Part shown: in pieces, positions 63,610 to 64,000 of the stretch | Position numbering within the stretch: the stretch's first letter is position 1 | Layout of the letters: every line of letters starts with the position of its first letter | NCBI RefSeq assembly: GCF_023078275.1 | Contig: NC_062971.1 | Coordinates: forward strand, 6,882,001-6,946,000 | DNA: 64,000 nucleotides | Direction of reading: 5' to 3' | Source of the DNA: Leguminivora glycinivorella | Lineage: Eukaryota > Arthropoda > Insecta > Lepidoptera > Tortricidae | Notes under the pieces: model-generated | Databases searched by the model: none | Seen by the model: the letters and a program-made list of their open reading frames with translations, nothing else | Told to the model about the DNA's origin: nothing | Made by a program: the position numbers and the translations under genes

Positions 63610-64000
63610 ATGTCAGTTCTCGACTTCGCAGATGATCTTGACTCGGTTCTTAATATTCCTTGCCACGAGCTAGGCTGCCCCGAGGACTGCACAAGTATAC
63701 TTAATTCTCTAAACTTTAAAATAATTACTTTCAACATCCGCAGTATAAACAAAAATCTTGAACCATTTCTAATATCTCTACACAGATTTCAGACAATGTT
63801 TGACATAATAATTTTAACCGAGTGTAGGTTGCAGTCAACATCATTAATCCAGCCTATCCCGGGGTATGAGTCTTACTGTTCTCAGCGTAATATCAACCAA
63901 AATGGCGGGGTTGTAGTCTATGTGAAAACATCTTGGAATGCCTCAGTGAGCGAACCTCTGTTCAATGAAGCATGCTGCCTTCAAATTGACATACCTAATC
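63610..64000 (+). CDS. LINE ORF2, APE-type endonuclease N-terminus (runs off the window)
   Basis: ATG at 63610 opens a frame with no stop in 130 codons. Residues 36-48 read FKIITFNIRSINK, with N42 at the position of the metal-site asparagine of APE-like nucleases; residues 64-74 read FDIIILTECRL, with the catalytic glutamate E71. IPGYESY (83-89) and NGGVVVYVK (98-106) follow, all in the order and spacing of CR1/L2/Jockey-type LINE endonucleases. This domain nicks target DNA to prime reverse transcription. The acidic N-terminus (FADDLDSVL) and a Cys-rich stretch (CHELGCPEDC, 18-27) precede it. Start chosen as the first ATG in frame. The reverse transcriptase would lie beyond 64000. It is the only intact element frame in the window; whether it is complete cannot be seen. 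Confidence 0.88.
   Translation, partial: MSVLDFADDLDSVLNIPCHELGCPEDCTSILNSLNFKIITFNIRSINKNLEPFLISLHRFQTMFDIIILTECRLQSTSLIQPIPGYESYCSQRNINQNGGVVVYVKTSWNASVSEPLFNEACCLQIDIPN

Overview
The window looks like gene-poor, AT-rich nuclear DNA from an insect, most probably a moth or butterfly (Lepidoptera). The basis is a set of interspersed repeats I recognise as typical of that order: three tRNA-derived SINE types, GTCT/CTGA-microsatellite repeats, repeats that open with AGGGTTCCG and close with GGCCGGTTTTTT, a Helitron ending in a small hairpin plus CTAG, and many short inverted-repeat transposons. I found no host protein-coding gene I could defend. The only long, sensible reading frames belong to non-LTR retrotransposons (LINEs), nearly all broken. 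One exception, at 63610-64000, is an open LINE endonuclease frame that runs off the right edge.

Layout. 1-5 kb: a degenerate AT repeat, a LINE tail, and a 3.1-kb terminal-inverted-repeat (TIR) transposon (1040-4136, TSD GGTA). 5-14 kb: SINEs, microsatellite repeats, fold-back elements, and a 1.07-kb element with 43-bp perfect TIRs around six 97-bp tandem units. 14-25 kb: a hAT-type MITE, a cluster of a repeated 13-bp word, two LINE tails (one split by a MITE), and a 745-bp hAT-type element made of AAGCTT-like words with another repeat nested in it. 25-32 kb: a 2.4-kb TA-flanked element with about 390-bp TIRs enclosing a dead reverse transcriptase, a piggyBac-like element (27910-28956), and palindromic MITEs. 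32-37 kb: a long inverted repeat with a 700-bp element nested in one arm, then a tiny LTR element whose primer-binding site matches tRNA-Ser. 37-46 kb: a LINE remnant, a PIF/Harbinger-like element, a Helitron carrying a GGGGAC array and splitting a LINE frame, more LINE ends and SINEs. 46-54 kb: a perfect 87-bp-arm palindrome, LINE ends, and a second piggyBac-like element rich in CTATAG-centred palindromes sitting in a LINE 3' UTR. 54-64 kb: a CpG-rich TIR element, SINEs, MITEs, a three-unit tandem duplication with a MITE in one unit only, and the 5' part of a LINE.

The parts do not form a pathway. They record layers of insertion. Many calls rest on direct evidence: matching target-site duplications (8 bp for hAT, TTAA for piggyBac, TA for mariner-type, TAA/TTA for Harbinger-type), filled and empty copies side by side, or a reading frame that rejoins exactly when an insert is removed. 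Superfamily names follow from TIR and TSD rules. I could not run database searches, so family names, ages and autonomous partners are inference.
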